From Planctomycetota bacterium (lineage in GTDB: Bacteria > Planctomycetota > Phycisphaerae > WQYP01), in contig JAJZGH010000130.1 of the NCBI GenBank assembly GCA_021798635.1, forward strand, positions 1 through 13,104: a stretch of 13,104 bases of DNA, given 5' to 3'. The position numbers and the translations under genes were made by a program. The notes beneath the pieces were generated by a model that saw only the letters and a program-made list of their open reading frames with translations, was not told the origin of the DNA and searched no databases. Below are positions 1 through 7,493 of this stretch, one piece after another. Each line of letters opens with the position of its first letter. The stretch's first letter is position 1.

Positions 1-2265
1 CTGGGCCGCCGCGCCGGTAACGGCCACCAAGCGCCGAATGCCTTTGCTGACGGATTCTTCAGCGATGATGGCGAATTCCTCTGCATCACCCGTGCCGGTC
101 AGATGCGTTCCGCCACAGAATTCAATGGAGTATTGTCGCCATGCCGGATTTTCCGGAGCACCCAGTAACTCGGATACCGGCACTCCGACGGAAACCACCC
201 GCACCATCGGGGGATATTTTTCACCGAAAACAGCGCGAAGCGAATGAATCTTCCGGGCCTGCTCCAGCGGGGCTGTTTCCGTGTAGACCTTGAGTTTTTT
301 GCCGATCGCCTGGCGCACCAGCGATTCGACTTTTTCCAACTCCTGATCATCCAGTGCTTTGGGCTGCACGAAATCAAAACGCAGTTTATCGGCATCCACC
401 AGCGAGCCTTTTTGTTCCACATGCTCGCCCAGCGTTTCGCGCAAAGCCCAATTCGCCAGATGCGTTGCGGTATGATTTTTTTCAATGCGCTTCCGCGCAT
501 TAAATACCGAAGCGCTGGCTGAATCGCCGCGATGGAGCTTCCCATTTTTCAGGTGGCCGATGTGCAGGACGTATCCGCCAAGCTGCCGCACGGATTCCAC
601 GACAAATGTGGCTCCCGAGTCGGTCTTTATTTCTCCCTGATCACCGATCTGACCACCCATTTCAGCGTAAAAATTCGTCCGATCCAGAAGCAATGCCACG
701 GTTCCGGATTCATTGGCAGTTACCGATTCCTGCAAACGCTGGGCGTCCCAAATTCCCGCAATGCTGGTGCGCAGCGGCCGGTGTTCATATTTTGCATGGT
801 CATCCGTGGGTTTAATGTGCAAGGCCGGTAATTCAGCGAGAATTTCCGGCGGCATATCCGCCAGACCGGAGGCGACAGTTTTTCCGCCCATCCGGGCTTT
901 TTCCCGCGCTTGCTGCATAAGCTGGTCATAGCCGTATTTGTCCACATCCATGTTTTGTTCGCGCGCCATAATCTGCGTGAGATCAATCGGGAAGCCAAAC
1001 GTATCATGGAGTTTGAACGCATTTTCCGCGGAAATCATGGTTGGTTTCAGCTTTTCAGCCCGGGCCTCGTCGGCGGCCAGCTGGAAAAGTTCCAGGCCGC
1101 GATCCAACGTGCGGCTGAAGCTTTGTTCTTCATCCTCAATAATATCGGCGACGCGCTTTGGGTTTTTAGCTAATTCCGGAAACGCGTCGCTCATGGAACT
1201 GACAATCACGGGCACCAACTGATGTAGAAATGGCTCACGCAGGGCCAGTTGCTGGCGTCCGAAGCGCACGGCGCGGCGCAGGATTCGCCGTAACACGTAA
1301 CCGCGTCCGTCATTTCCGGGAACGGCTCCATCGGTAATGGCGAAGGTCAGGCAGCGAATATGATCGGCGATAACACGAAACGCGATATCCCGCGCCAGGG
1401 CCGGATTCTGTATTTCTTCACCGGATCCCTGGTCCAGGGCCGGAAATACGCCGGTATATTGTTGGCCGCAAAGTTCCCCGATGGCGGCAAACAGCGGCGT
1501 AAAGAGATCGGTAGCGTAGTTGTCGCTTTTATCCTGCAATACCTGGCAAATACGCTCCAGCCCCATGCCCGTATCCACATGCTGGGCCGGCAGGGGGGTC
1601 AATTTGCGGTCCGCCCCGCGGTTGTACTGAATAAATACCAGATTCCATATCTCCATGACGCGCGGATCGGTGCCGTTCACCTGCGGGCCGCCAGTCATAT
1701 CCGCGGTGCGGTCGATGAATATCTCCGTGCAGGGACCGCAGGGGCCGGTCTCGCCCATTTCCCAGAAATTCTCATCGACAAACCGGTGAATGTGATGATC
1801 CGGTAAGCCCGCGATCTGCTTCCATAACTGTGCCGCCTCATCATCCGCCGGCACATTATCCGCGGGATTGCCGGCGTAAACCGTTACATGCAGCCGCAGC
1901 GGATTGATCTGCCAGACCTCGGTTAAAAGTTTCCAGGCCATTTCGATAGCGCCGGCTTTGAAATAATCGCCGAAGCTCCAGTTGCCGAGCATTTCAAAAA
2001 AAGTGTGATGCCGCCGTGAGCGGCCCACATCATCAAGATCATTATGTTTGCCGCCTGCGCGGATGCACTTTTGCGTATTGGCCACACGTTTCCAGGGGGC
2101 GGTAGCGGTGCCGAGAAAATAGGGTTTGAACTGATTCATGCCCGCATTGGTAAACAGCAATGTCGGATCATCATGCGGCACCACCGGACTGGACGGCACG
2201 AAGGTGTGCCCGTTCTGGCTGATAAAAAAATCAATAAATTGCTTGCGTATCTCACGCGATGTCAT
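1..2265 (-). CDS. alaS: Alanyl-tRNA synthetase, C-terminus cut by window edge
   Basis: Charges tRNA-Ala with alanine in the cytoplasm and edits mischarged Ser/Gly. 755 codons are present, from the ATG at 2265-2263 to the window edge. An AGGAG (plus-strand 2274-2278) sits 8 nt upstream and fixes the start. The N-terminal class II catalytic core shows RSRRHHTFFEMLGNWSFGDY (about residues 75-100) and the motif 3 region with GNDGRGYVLRRILRRA around Tyr323. The editing/zinc region has HTATH (H598, H602) and CGGTH (C717, H721), the expected four metal ligands. The frame is continuous through all these landmarks, so I see no frameshift. In E. coli the CxxxH lies near residue 666, so this protein is about 50 residues longer up to that point. 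The missing part should be the last 150-200 residues, including the C-Ala domain. It is the last visible gene of the minus-strand cluster, 99 bp after coaC. Confidence 0.97.
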   Translation of the reverse strand, partial: MTSREIRKQFIDFFISQNGHTFVPSSPVVPHDDPTLLFTNAGMNQFKPYFLGTATAPWKRVANTQKCIRAGGKHNDLDDVGRSRRHHTFFEMLGNWSFGDYFKAGAIEMAWKLLTEVWQINPLRLHVTVYAGNPADNVPADDEAAQLWKQIAGLPDHHIHRFVDENFWEMGETGPCGPCTEIFIDRTADMTGGPQVNGTDPRVMEIWNLVFIQYNRGADRKLTPLPAQHVDTGMGLERICQVLQDKSDNYATDLFTPLFAAIGELCGQQYTGVFPALDQGSGEEIQNPALARDIAFRVIADHIRCLTFAITDGAVPGNDGRGYVLRRILRRAVRFGRQQLALREPFLHQLVPVIVSSMSDAFPELAKNPKRVADIIEDEEQSFSRTLDRGLELFQLAADEARAEKLKPTMISAENAFKLHDTFGFPIDLTQIMAREQNMDVDKYGYDQLMQQAREKARMGGKTVASGLADMPPEILAELPALHIKPTDDHAKYEHRPLRTSIAGIWDAQRLQESVTANESGTVALLLDRTNFYAEMGGQIGDQGEIKTDSGATFVVESVRQLGGYVLHIGHLKNGKLHRGDSASASVFNARKRIEKNHTATHLANWALRETLGEHVEQKGSLVDADKLRFDFVQPKALDDQELEKVESLVRQAIGKKLKVYTETAPLEQARKIHSLRAVFGEKYPPMVRVVSVGVPVSELLGAPENPAWRQYSIEFCGGTHLTGTGDAEEFAIIAEESVSKGIRRLVAVTGAAAQ

Positions 2266-2364
2266 GCGCGTAACTCCTGTGAACCAAACTGGAATGGGGC
2301 ATTCTAACAGGATATGCGGAAATTTGCTTCCCATTTCCTGCGGGAAAGTGGATATGAACTGGTT

Positions 2365-2919
2365 TTATGGATTTGCCACGCGGGCCTTAATCATCTGGAT
2401 AATGGCGTCCGGCTCGCTCATCCGGCCAACGCCAATCGTTCGGCATGCCTGCCATCCGGACTCCGGCCCGATCATTGCAATGTGGCGCGAACGCAGTAAG
2501 GCTACGTTAGCCTGTACCGCGGGGTTATTCCACATTTGCTCATTCATGGCAGGGACCAGCAGCAGTTTTTCGGGTTCCGCCGCCAGCAGCAACGTGCTAA
2601 CCAAGTCATCCGCCAGGCCGTGCGCGATTTTCCCGATCATATTGGCCGTCGCGGGCGCAACAACAATCAGATCCGCCTGCTGTGCCAGTTGGATATGCTG
2701 GGGATCCTGACTGTCCGGATTATCAAACATATCCGTATGTACAGCATGTCCCGAAAGTGCTTCAAAGGTCAGCGCACCGACAAATTTCAGCGATTCAGCC
2801 GTCATGGCCACATCCACGCTGTACTGCTGCTGCGCCAGTTGGCTGACTACCTGGCACACTTTATAGGCGGCAATGCCCCCGCAGACACACACCAGAATTT
2901 TTCGCTGTGTGCTGTTCAT
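2365..2919 (-). CDS. coaC: Phosphopantothenoylcysteine decarboxylase (CoaC), stand-alone
   Basis: FMN-dependent decarboxylation of 4'-phosphopantothenoylcysteine to 4'-phosphopantetheine in coenzyme A synthesis. The 184-residue protein is one HFCD flavoprotein domain. It has CGGIAAYK near the N-terminus, catalytic His75 (QHIQLA), APATANMIGKIAHGLADDL, the PAMNEQMW substrate motif with Asn125, and the active-site Cys159 in QACRTIGVGRMSEP. These match the His75, Asn125 and Cys158 positions of E. coli Dfp. The usual CoaB (synthetase) half is absent: the frame stops at TAA (2367-2365) directly after the flavoprotein domain, and the next gene is alaS. It lies downstream of gmk and rpoZ, exactly where fused coaBC is found in many bacteria. 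The start at 2919 has a GGAG about 12 nt upstream, which is a long spacing. The assignment is firm. Whether CoaB is encoded elsewhere cannot be seen here. Confidence 0.93.
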   Translation of the reverse strand: MNSTQRKILVCVCGGIAAYKVCQVVSQLAQQQYSVDVAMTAESLKFVGALTFEALSGHAVHTDMFDNPDSQDPQHIQLAQQADLIVVAPATANMIGKIAHGLADDLVSTLLLAAEPEKLLLVPAMNEQMWNNPAVQANVALLRSRHIAMIGPESGWQACRTIGVGRMSEPDAIIQMIKARVANP

Positions 2920-2988
2920 AAGCCGTGTACACTCCGAAATCGTGAGGCTCTATCCGGTGCCATCCCGCCGCGATGCCAAGAGGTATGT

Positions 2989-3225
2989 TTATTTATGGCC
3001 CAGGGCTTCCGCGGGCTTGGTCATATTGCTTTTTTCAAAATCAATACTGACTTTACCTTGAAGAATTTCATCCAGAACCACTTCCATATCGCTGCGGCCA
3101 TTGCGCTCCACCAGCGGCCTCTGGCCTTCGATCAGCTCCGCCAGACGGTGTTGCACCAACGCACACAGCTTAAATCGGCCGCCAAGTTTATGTACAATGT
3201 CATCGCTCTTAATTGCTTCGATCAT
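2989..3225 (-). CDS. rpoZ: RNA polymerase omega subunit
   Basis: Small subunit that binds the beta' subunit and assists RNA polymerase assembly. I start it at the ATG 3225-3223 (protein begins MIEAIKSDDIVHKLGG, 78 residues) and not at the upstream in-frame codon at 3276. AGGAG (plus-strand 3236-3240) precedes it by 10 nt, and the extra upstream residues do not resemble the family. The body shows the omega pattern: a GGRFKLCALVQHRLAELIEG helix followed by PLV and a second helix (EVVLDEILQGKVSIDF). The canonical omega phrase is RFxLvxvaarRArqL, so the match is good but not exact; Gln/His replace residues of the usual Arg-Arg-Ala stretch. The position between gmk and coaC is the classical one for rpoZ and supports the call. 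Confidence 0.85.
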   Translation of the reverse strand: MIEAIKSDDIVHKLGGRFKLCALVQHRLAELIEGQRPLVERNGRSDMEVVLDEILQGKVSIDFEKSNMTKPAEALGHK

Positions 3226-3332
3226 GTCGTATATGCTCCTGAAACTATTCCAACCGGGCGGTCGTGCCCATTGCAAATTTTACTTTTTCCGGCCAACGTG
3301 CCATAAAAAACTTCAACAGATTCCTGTCGTGA

Positions 3333-3908
3333 TTACCTTTGTATGGTTTGCACAAAGCTGATCAATTCAGCGATGGTCTCTTCCAGGACGCGGTTGACCA
3401 CTTTTATCCGGTACGCCCCGGACTGTTCAGCGAGGGCAATTTCCTGTTTGGCCTGCCGAAGCCGCGTTTCAATTACTTCCGGTTCATCGCGACCGCGTTC
3501 CTGCAGGCGCCGGGTTAATTCCTCTTCGCCGGGCGGTAGAATAAATACTCCGACTGCCCGGGGAAACATTTTGCCAATCTGAATACCGCCCTGAATGTCT
3601 ATTTCCAGCAGCACCGTCCGCCCTAGCGCCAAGGCATCCAATACGGGTTGTCGCAGTGTCCCGTACCAATGCCCAAACACCCTAGCATATTCAAGAAATT
3701 CATTATTTGCAACACGTTGCTTAAATTCATTCTCATTTATGAATAAATATTGCTTTCCCCATTGATCCTGCGGCTTGCCGGCCCGAGTTGTTGCCGAAAG
3801 TGCGAATTGGGCGGGCAGGTCCCTGGCCAGGCGGTTGCACACCGTGGATTTTCCCACGCCCGACGGCCCTGATACAAAAAGAAGCAACCCTTGTTTGCTG
3901 TTTTCCAT
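3333..3908 (-). CDS. gmk: Guanylate kinase
   Basis: Transfers phosphate from ATP to GMP, giving GDP for nucleotide and (p)ppGpp pools. 191 residues from the ATG at 3908-3906. A TTG one codon earlier is possible, but GGA about 9 nt upstream suits the ATG. The P-loop is GPSGVGKST (residues 14-22). The GMP-binding loop is SATTRAGKPQDQWGKQY (38-54), followed by EYARVFGHWYGT (Glu73, Tyr82) and EIDIQGG (Asp104), then the Arg-rich lid RRLQERGRDEPEVIETRL. Compared with the usual TTRPPRPGE loop, the second Arg is Lys45, Gly is Gln47 and Glu is Asp48. These are conservative changes at GMP-contact positions. Length is normal for the family. It sits between yicC (67-bp gap) and rpoZ (about 107-bp gap), the widespread order. 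Confidence 0.96.
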   Translation of the reverse strand: MENSKQGLLLFVSGPSGVGKSTVCNRLARDLPAQFALSATTRAGKPQDQWGKQYLFINENEFKQRVANNEFLEYARVFGHWYGTLRQPVLDALALGRTVLLEIDIQGGIQIGKMFPRAVGVFILPPGEEELTRRLQERGRDEPEVIETRLRQAKQEIALAEQSGAYRIKVVNRVLEETIAELISFVQTIQR

Positions 3909-3975
3909 CAATTAATTTCCGTGCCTGGTAAATGTTAATGCCGGGTACTACGGTTCTTACCCCGTGCGGTCGTGA

Positions 3976-4872
3976 CTACTCGACGTTCTGGACCTGTTCC
4001 TTGATGCGGTCAATAATTCCTTTGATCTGCATGCAGAGTTTTGCGATCTTGCCGTCGCTGGCTTTGCTGCCGATGGTATTGGCCTCGCGCAGCATTTCCT
4101 GCGCGATAAACTCCAGCGTTCGGCCCACCTGATTTTCTTTTTCCGCCAAACCGTTAAAGTGCTCAAGATGCCCCGAAAGCCGCGAGATTTCTTCACTGAT
4201 ATCCGCCCGTTCGGAAAACAAGGCCACTTCCCGTAAAAGATCTGTATCAGATAATGACAGCTTCGCATCTCCCACCAACTGCATCACCCGTGCCCGCAGC
4301 CTCTGGTGATATTGCTGGGCAATCTGCGGTGCCTGCTGCCGGATGATTTCAAGCGAGGTGGCTATTTCGTCAAGATGCGATTTTAAATCTTTCCAAAGCG
4401 CTTCCCCTTCGCGCTTGCGCATCTGAACAACCTGCCCCAACGCATCGGCGGTCAGGCGGTTAATGACATCGCGACGGTGCTGGTGATCCGGTTCGGCGGT
4501 TCCACGGTTGGGCGATTCACACACCCCCGGCAAAAGCAGCAGGTCGGTTAGATCAATGGTCATCGGTGCGGGCGAATCCTTGGCCAGTCGCGCCAAATCC
4601 TGCATTTCTTTAAGGTAATACTGGGCGGCTTCCCGATTAACCACAGCCGCCGTGCCCGCGGGCAGTACCACAGTAACGGTTAGATTTATGGAGCCGCGGC
4701 AGAGTTGCTGCCGCACCAGTTTATCGATCTCCGGTTCGCAATCCGCCAGTTCATCGGGGAGGCGAACAGAGACTTTCAGAAACCGGTTATTCACCGAACG
4801 AATTTCCACCTGGCAGAAAAAATTTTCCTCTTCCAGACTCGCTCTGCCGTAACCGGTCATGCTGATGATCAT
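3976..4872 (-). CDS. yicC: YicC/YloC family endoribonuclease
   Basis: 298-residue member of the YicC family; the E. coli protein has been described as an endoribonuclease acting on RNA. The N-terminus MIISMTGYGRASLEEE carries the family's MTGYGRA signature. The middle contains the ELADCEPEIDKLVRQQLCRGSI and LLLLPGV segments. The C-terminal DUF1732 domain (about 213-298) has ERADISEEISRLSGHLEHF and GRTLEFIAQEMLREANTIGS, ending in IDRIKEQVQNVE. The start at 4872 is chosen because GGAG lies 5 nt upstream; the internal Met5 would be 17 nt away. It begins 16 bp after the secG stop, so the two are almost certainly co-transcribed, and gmk follows. The yicC-gmk-rpoZ order is conserved across many phyla. 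Confidence 0.95.
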   Translation of the reverse strand: MIISMTGYGRASLEEENFFCQVEIRSVNNRFLKVSVRLPDELADCEPEIDKLVRQQLCRGSINLTVTVVLPAGTAAVVNREAAQYYLKEMQDLARLAKDSPAPMTIDLTDLLLLPGVCESPNRGTAEPDHQHRRDVINRLTADALGQVVQMRKREGEALWKDLKSHLDEIATSLEIIRQQAPQIAQQYHQRLRARVMQLVGDAKLSLSDTDLLREVALFSERADISEEISRLSGHLEHFNGLAEKENQVGRTLEFIAQEMLREANTIGSKASDGKIAKLCMQIKGIIDRIKEQVQNVE

Positions 4873-4888
4873 CTGAACTCCGAACCCA

Positions 4889-5314
4889 TCACGGATGCGT
4901 CGCCGTGGATTTGGCCGGTGTGGCCGGGCCGCTAACTGGAACTTTGCCTGCCGTCGCAGGCTTGGAAACCGTCGTGCTGGTTGTGGCCGCGGTTGGTGCG
5001 GCGGTCTGTGTTGCGGTTGGCGTCGCTGCGCTTTTCGTCATGGCGGGCTGAGTTGTCGCAGCCGGGCGTGAGGTGGCGACAGGCGTTTTCCCCTGCACCA
5101 TCCAATTCAATCCGATCGCCAGGAACATAAACAATACAAAAAGTACGACGGTAATCGTGGTAAACACGTCACCGGTCTTGGTGCCGAATGCCGACCCGCC
5201 TCCGCCGGCGCCAAAGGCACCGATCAGGCCGCCGCCGCGTCCGCGTTGCAGCAGAATTACAAAAATCATCACGATGCCCAGAAGCACCAGCAAGATGGAA
5301 AAAAATGTTGTCAT
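4889..5314 (-). CDS. secG: Preprotein translocase subunit SecG with Ala/Thr/Pro tail
   Basis: Membrane subunit of the SecYEG export channel. It has two transmembrane helices (about residues 4-22 and 52-72) joined by the diagnostic loop [20 protein letters not shown] followed by SAFGTKTGD. Residues 75-141 form a low-complexity tail rich in Ala, Thr, Pro and Ser, which is longer than the compact SecG of enterobacteria. The tail contains no recognisable domain. The start ATG at 5314 has AAGGA about 10 nt upstream. It lies 42 bp after tpiA, matching the common tpiA-secG pairing, and 16 bp before yicC. Confidence 0.95.
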   Translation of the reverse strand: MTTFFSILLVLLGIVMIFVILLQRGRGGGLIGAFGAGGGGSAFGTKTGDVFTTITVVLFVLFMFLAIGLNWMVQGKTPVATSRPAATTQPAMTKSAATPTATQTAAPTAATTSTTVSKPATAGKVPVSGPATPAKSTATHP

Positions 5315-5356
5315 GAACCTGTTATCCTTGAGCCGTCAGCTCTGTTACCCGTTTGC

Positions 5357-6133
5357 TTAATGTCCCGCCTGCGCGGCAATGGCGGCTTGCACAATACCCA
5401 TAAACTCATCCGCCATCAGGCTGGCTCCGCCAATGAGCAGGCCGTCAATATCGGCCTGCGCCAAAAGTTCCGCGGCGTTGGCTTTCTTGGCTGATCCACC
5501 ATATTGGATACGGATGTGTTGGGCCATCTCATGGCCATATTTTTCTCCCAGTTTGGTCCGGATAAAACCGTGGACTTCCTGGGCTTGTGCCGGAGTGGCC
5601 GTTAACCCCGTGCCAATGGCCCATACTGGTTCATACGCGATAACCAGGTGGCCGGCTTCGGCGCTGGCGGCGGAAACATGCGCCAGGGCAGCCTCAAGTT
5701 GCCGACTCACGACTTCAACCGTCTTGAAGTGCTTGCGTTGTTCAAGGGTTTCGCCCACGCACAGGATCACCCCAAGGCCTTCGGTTACAACCGCATGGGC
5801 TTTCTTGCCGACCATGTCATCGGTTTCACCTAAAATATGCCGCCGTTCACTATGGCCGGCCAGCACATAGTTCACGCCCATGTCCCGCAGCATCGCCACG
5901 CTGACTTCGCCCGTGAAGGCACCTTTTTTCTCAAAATAAACGTTCTGTGCGCCAAGGAATATTTTCGAGTCAAGGACCGCGCGTACCGCCTCCAGATGCA
6001 CCAGCGTCGGAATGACGCTGATTTCCACCGGGCAGGAAGATGGCGTCTGGGCGACAATTTTAGAAGCCAGATCCACACTTTCCGCGCGGTCCAGATTCAT
6101 TTTCCAGTTACCGGCAATCAAAAATTTTCGCAC
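5357..6133 (-). CDS. tpiA: Triosephosphate isomerase, GTG start
   Basis: Interconverts dihydroxyacetone phosphate and glyceraldehyde 3-phosphate in glycolysis. I begin at the GTG 6133-6131, which gives MRKFLIAGNWKMN, the usual family N-terminus, and 258 residues. GGAG (plus-strand 6143-6146) lies 9 nt upstream. The in-frame ATG at 6148 overlaps that GGAG and has no good ribosome binding site of its own, and the frame open to 6184 is not family-like. Catalytic residues are Lys11 (GNWKMN), His94 (AGHSERR) and Glu168 (YEPVWAIGTG). The phosphate-binding IQYGGSAK and LIGGASL loops are present. It follows aroF by about 72 bp and precedes secG by 42 bp. Confidence 0.96.
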   Translation of the reverse strand: MRKFLIAGNWKMNLDRAESVDLASKIVAQTPSSCPVEISVIPTLVHLEAVRAVLDSKIFLGAQNVYFEKKGAFTGEVSVAMLRDMGVNYVLAGHSERRHILGETDDMVGKKAHAVVTEGLGVILCVGETLEQRKHFKTVEVVSRQLEAALAHVSAASAEAGHLVIAYEPVWAIGTGLTATPAQAQEVHGFIRTKLGEKYGHEMAQHIRIQYGGSAKKANAAELLAQADIDGLLIGGASLMADEFMGIVQAAIAAQAGH

Positions 6134-6142
6134 CTTTTTTAT

Positions 6143-6146
6143 CTCC
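6143..6146 (-). promoter_or_regulatory. Ribosome binding site deciding the tpiA start
   Basis: Minus-strand GGAG, 9 nt before the GTG at 6133. It lies within the codons that an ATG start at 6148 would translate, so the GTG is the better start. This agrees with the family N-terminus MRKFLIAGNWKMN. Confidence 0.7.
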
Positions 6147-6205
6147 ATTCGTTTGAATCTATTGCATTCACAGGGCCGCCACACAGCCGGCCGTCCGGGG
6201 AATTT

Positions 6206-7276
6206 TTAAACCGTTACCGGCCCCGCATGGGAAAGCGCGGCGGGTTCGGAAAAACTGCGTCCCAGCACCGCGGAAATCTTTTTGAGCGTTACCATTAAAT
6301 CGGCAAACGCCTCGGGCAACAATGCCTGCGGCCCATCGCACATCGCCTTGGACGGATTATCATGGACTTCCACCATGATGCCGTCCGCTCCTGCCGCAAT
6401 CCCCGCTTGCGCCAGCGCCGGAACAAAGTCCCGCACGCCGCTGGCATGGCTGGGATCCACAATCACCGGCAGATGACTGTTGGCTTTTACCACAGGCACC
6501 GCGGATATGTCCAGCGTGAATCGCAAGGCGGTTTCAAACGTTTTGATCCCCCGTTCACACAAAATCACCTGCCGATTCCCCTGGCTAAGCACATATTCAG
6601 CGCTCATCAGCCATTCCTGGATGGAACCGGCCATGCCGCGTTTCAGCAGCACCGGCTTGCGGGTTTTGCCCACTTCAAAGAGCAGATTAAAGTTTTGCAT
6701 GTTGCGTGCACCGATCTGAAATACATCGGTATATTGTTCGATGATTGCCACGTGACGGGTGTCCATCACTTCCGTGATAATGGGCATGCCGTTTTCGCGT
6801 CCCGCATCACGCAGCCACTTTAATGCATCTTCCCCATGCCCTTGAAAGCTATACGGACTGGTCCGCGGCTTGTATGCACCGCCGCGCAGTACCGCCGCCC
6901 CGGATGCACGGATGAACCTGGCAATGTTATGAACCATCTGCTCATTTTCGCACGCGCAGGGGCCGGCAATAGAGACACAGTGTCCGCCCCCGACCTTGAC
7001 CACGCCGCCATCCGGACACGGGATTTCCACAATCGTATCGGCCTTATGAAATTCGCGGCTGGCCAGTTTATACGGCCGCATAATCGGCAGCACCTGCTCC
7101 ACGCCGTTAATGGCCATGAGATGTTCTTTATCTACCTTGACCTCTTCTCCGACCACCCCGATAACGGTACGGAATTGTCCTTTGGACAGGTGCGCCTGCA
7201 GACCCAGAGCCTCAATTTGCGAGACAATATTCTTCACAAGAGCGTCATCGGCTCCCGGCTTAAGAATGACAATCAT
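6206..7276 (-). CDS. aroF: DAHP synthase with N-terminal ferredoxin-like regulatory domain
   Basis: Condenses phosphoenolpyruvate and erythrose 4-phosphate to 3-deoxy-D-arabino-heptulosonate 7-phosphate, the first step of the shikimate pathway. 356 residues from the ATG at 7276 (MIVILKPGADDA), with GGAA about 8-9 nt upstream. The frame stays open further upstream, but those residues do not look like the family. Residues 1 to about 66 form the ferredoxin-like domain seen in the Thermotoga-type enzyme, where it mediates feedback inhibition by aromatic amino acids. The barrel shows AGPCACEN (Cys107), RGGAYKPRTSPYSFQG (132-147), LLKRGM (Lys212), VDPSHASG (His277), MVEVHDNP (Glu303) and CDGPQAL (Asp314). 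The four metal ligands C/H/E/D sit a constant five residues after those of T. maritima DAHPS (C102, H272, E298, D309, from memory). It is the first gene of the minus-strand housekeeping cluster. Confidence 0.95.
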   Translation of the reverse strand: MIVILKPGADDALVKNIVSQIEALGLQAHLSKGQFRTVIGVVGEEVKVDKEHLMAINGVEQVLPIMRPYKLASREFHKADTIVEIPCPDGGVVKVGGGHCVSIAGPCACENEQMVHNIARFIRASGAAVLRGGAYKPRTSPYSFQGHGEDALKWLRDAGRENGMPIITEVMDTRHVAIIEQYTDVFQIGARNMQNFNLLFEVGKTRKPVLLKRGMAGSIQEWLMSAEYVLSQGNRQVILCERGIKTFETALRFTLDISAVPVVKANSHLPVIVDPSHASGVRDFVPALAQAGIAAGADGIMVEVHDNPSKAMCDGPQALLPEAFADLMVTLKKISAVLGRSFSEPAALSHAGPVTV

Positions 7277-7487
7277 GCGGTAAATTCCAATGCGTATAAA
7301 CAACCAGCGACCCGCGCCGCAAAAATCCAAGCCCCTTATTATCTGCGGCCCGCGAAAAAATTCCAGTAGTCGCAAAAACGAATAATCCTTTACATAAATT
7401 TAGGAATAGCCCGCTGCGCAACGCCCGCTATACGCAGCGTTGCCGATACGCACTCTACTGTTGGCGCTTGCGAAACACCGAAGGGTG
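7277..7487. other. 211-bp intergenic stretch between the PEP-CTERM-like gene and aroF
   Basis: No gene is supported here. The aroF-proximal half is rich in A/T runs. The distal part carries two overlapping dyads (7412-7443) and the lower half of a stop-codon hairpin (7470-7493). On the minus strand TTGCGG, 16 nt, TTTATA just before the aroF start is a weak sigma70-like possibility, leaving a very short leader. I would not rely on it. Confidence 0.4.
7412..7443. repeat. Two mutually exclusive 7-bp inverted repeats
   Basis: CGCTGCG (7412-7418) pairs with CGCAGCG (7433-7439), loop 14 nt. GCAACGC (7418-7424) pairs with GCGTTGC (7437-7443), loop 12 nt. The arms share bases, so only one hairpin can form at a time. 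There is no T-run beyond them on the minus strand, so a classical intrinsic terminator is not supported. They lie between the secreted-protein gene and aroF. Confidence 0.5.
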
Positions 7488-7493
7488 TTACGC
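7470..7493 (-). terminator. Hairpin spanning the stop codon of the PEP-CTERM-like gene
   Basis: On the minus strand: GCG, one mismatch, AACACC, loop CTTC, GGTGTT, one mismatch, CGC. That is a 6-bp core stem plus 3 bp. The TAA stop (7490-7488) is inside the stem. The loop can also be drawn as a stable UUCG-type tetraloop. No U-tract follows, so it may be an mRNA 3'-end or stability structure and not a true intrinsic terminator. Confidence 0.4.

Noticed and set aside
2266..2364. Small TTTCC/GGAAA hairpin between coaC and alaS
   Set aside because: Only 5 bp with no T-run. It is too weak to call a terminator, and alaS has a good ribosome binding site for read-through expression.
2536..3306. Plus-strand open frame of 256 codons
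   Set aside because: It lies antisense to coaC and rpoZ, both strongly supported by motifs and gene order. The translation has no family features.
6134..6184. Upstream starts of triosephosphate isomerase (6184 and 6148)
   Set aside because: The extra residues are not family-like, and the only good ribosome binding site serves the GTG at 6133.
7277..7375. 33-codon upstream extension of DAHP synthase
   Set aside because: The family begins at MIVILKPGA-type sequence, and the upstream residues are unlike any known N-terminus for it.
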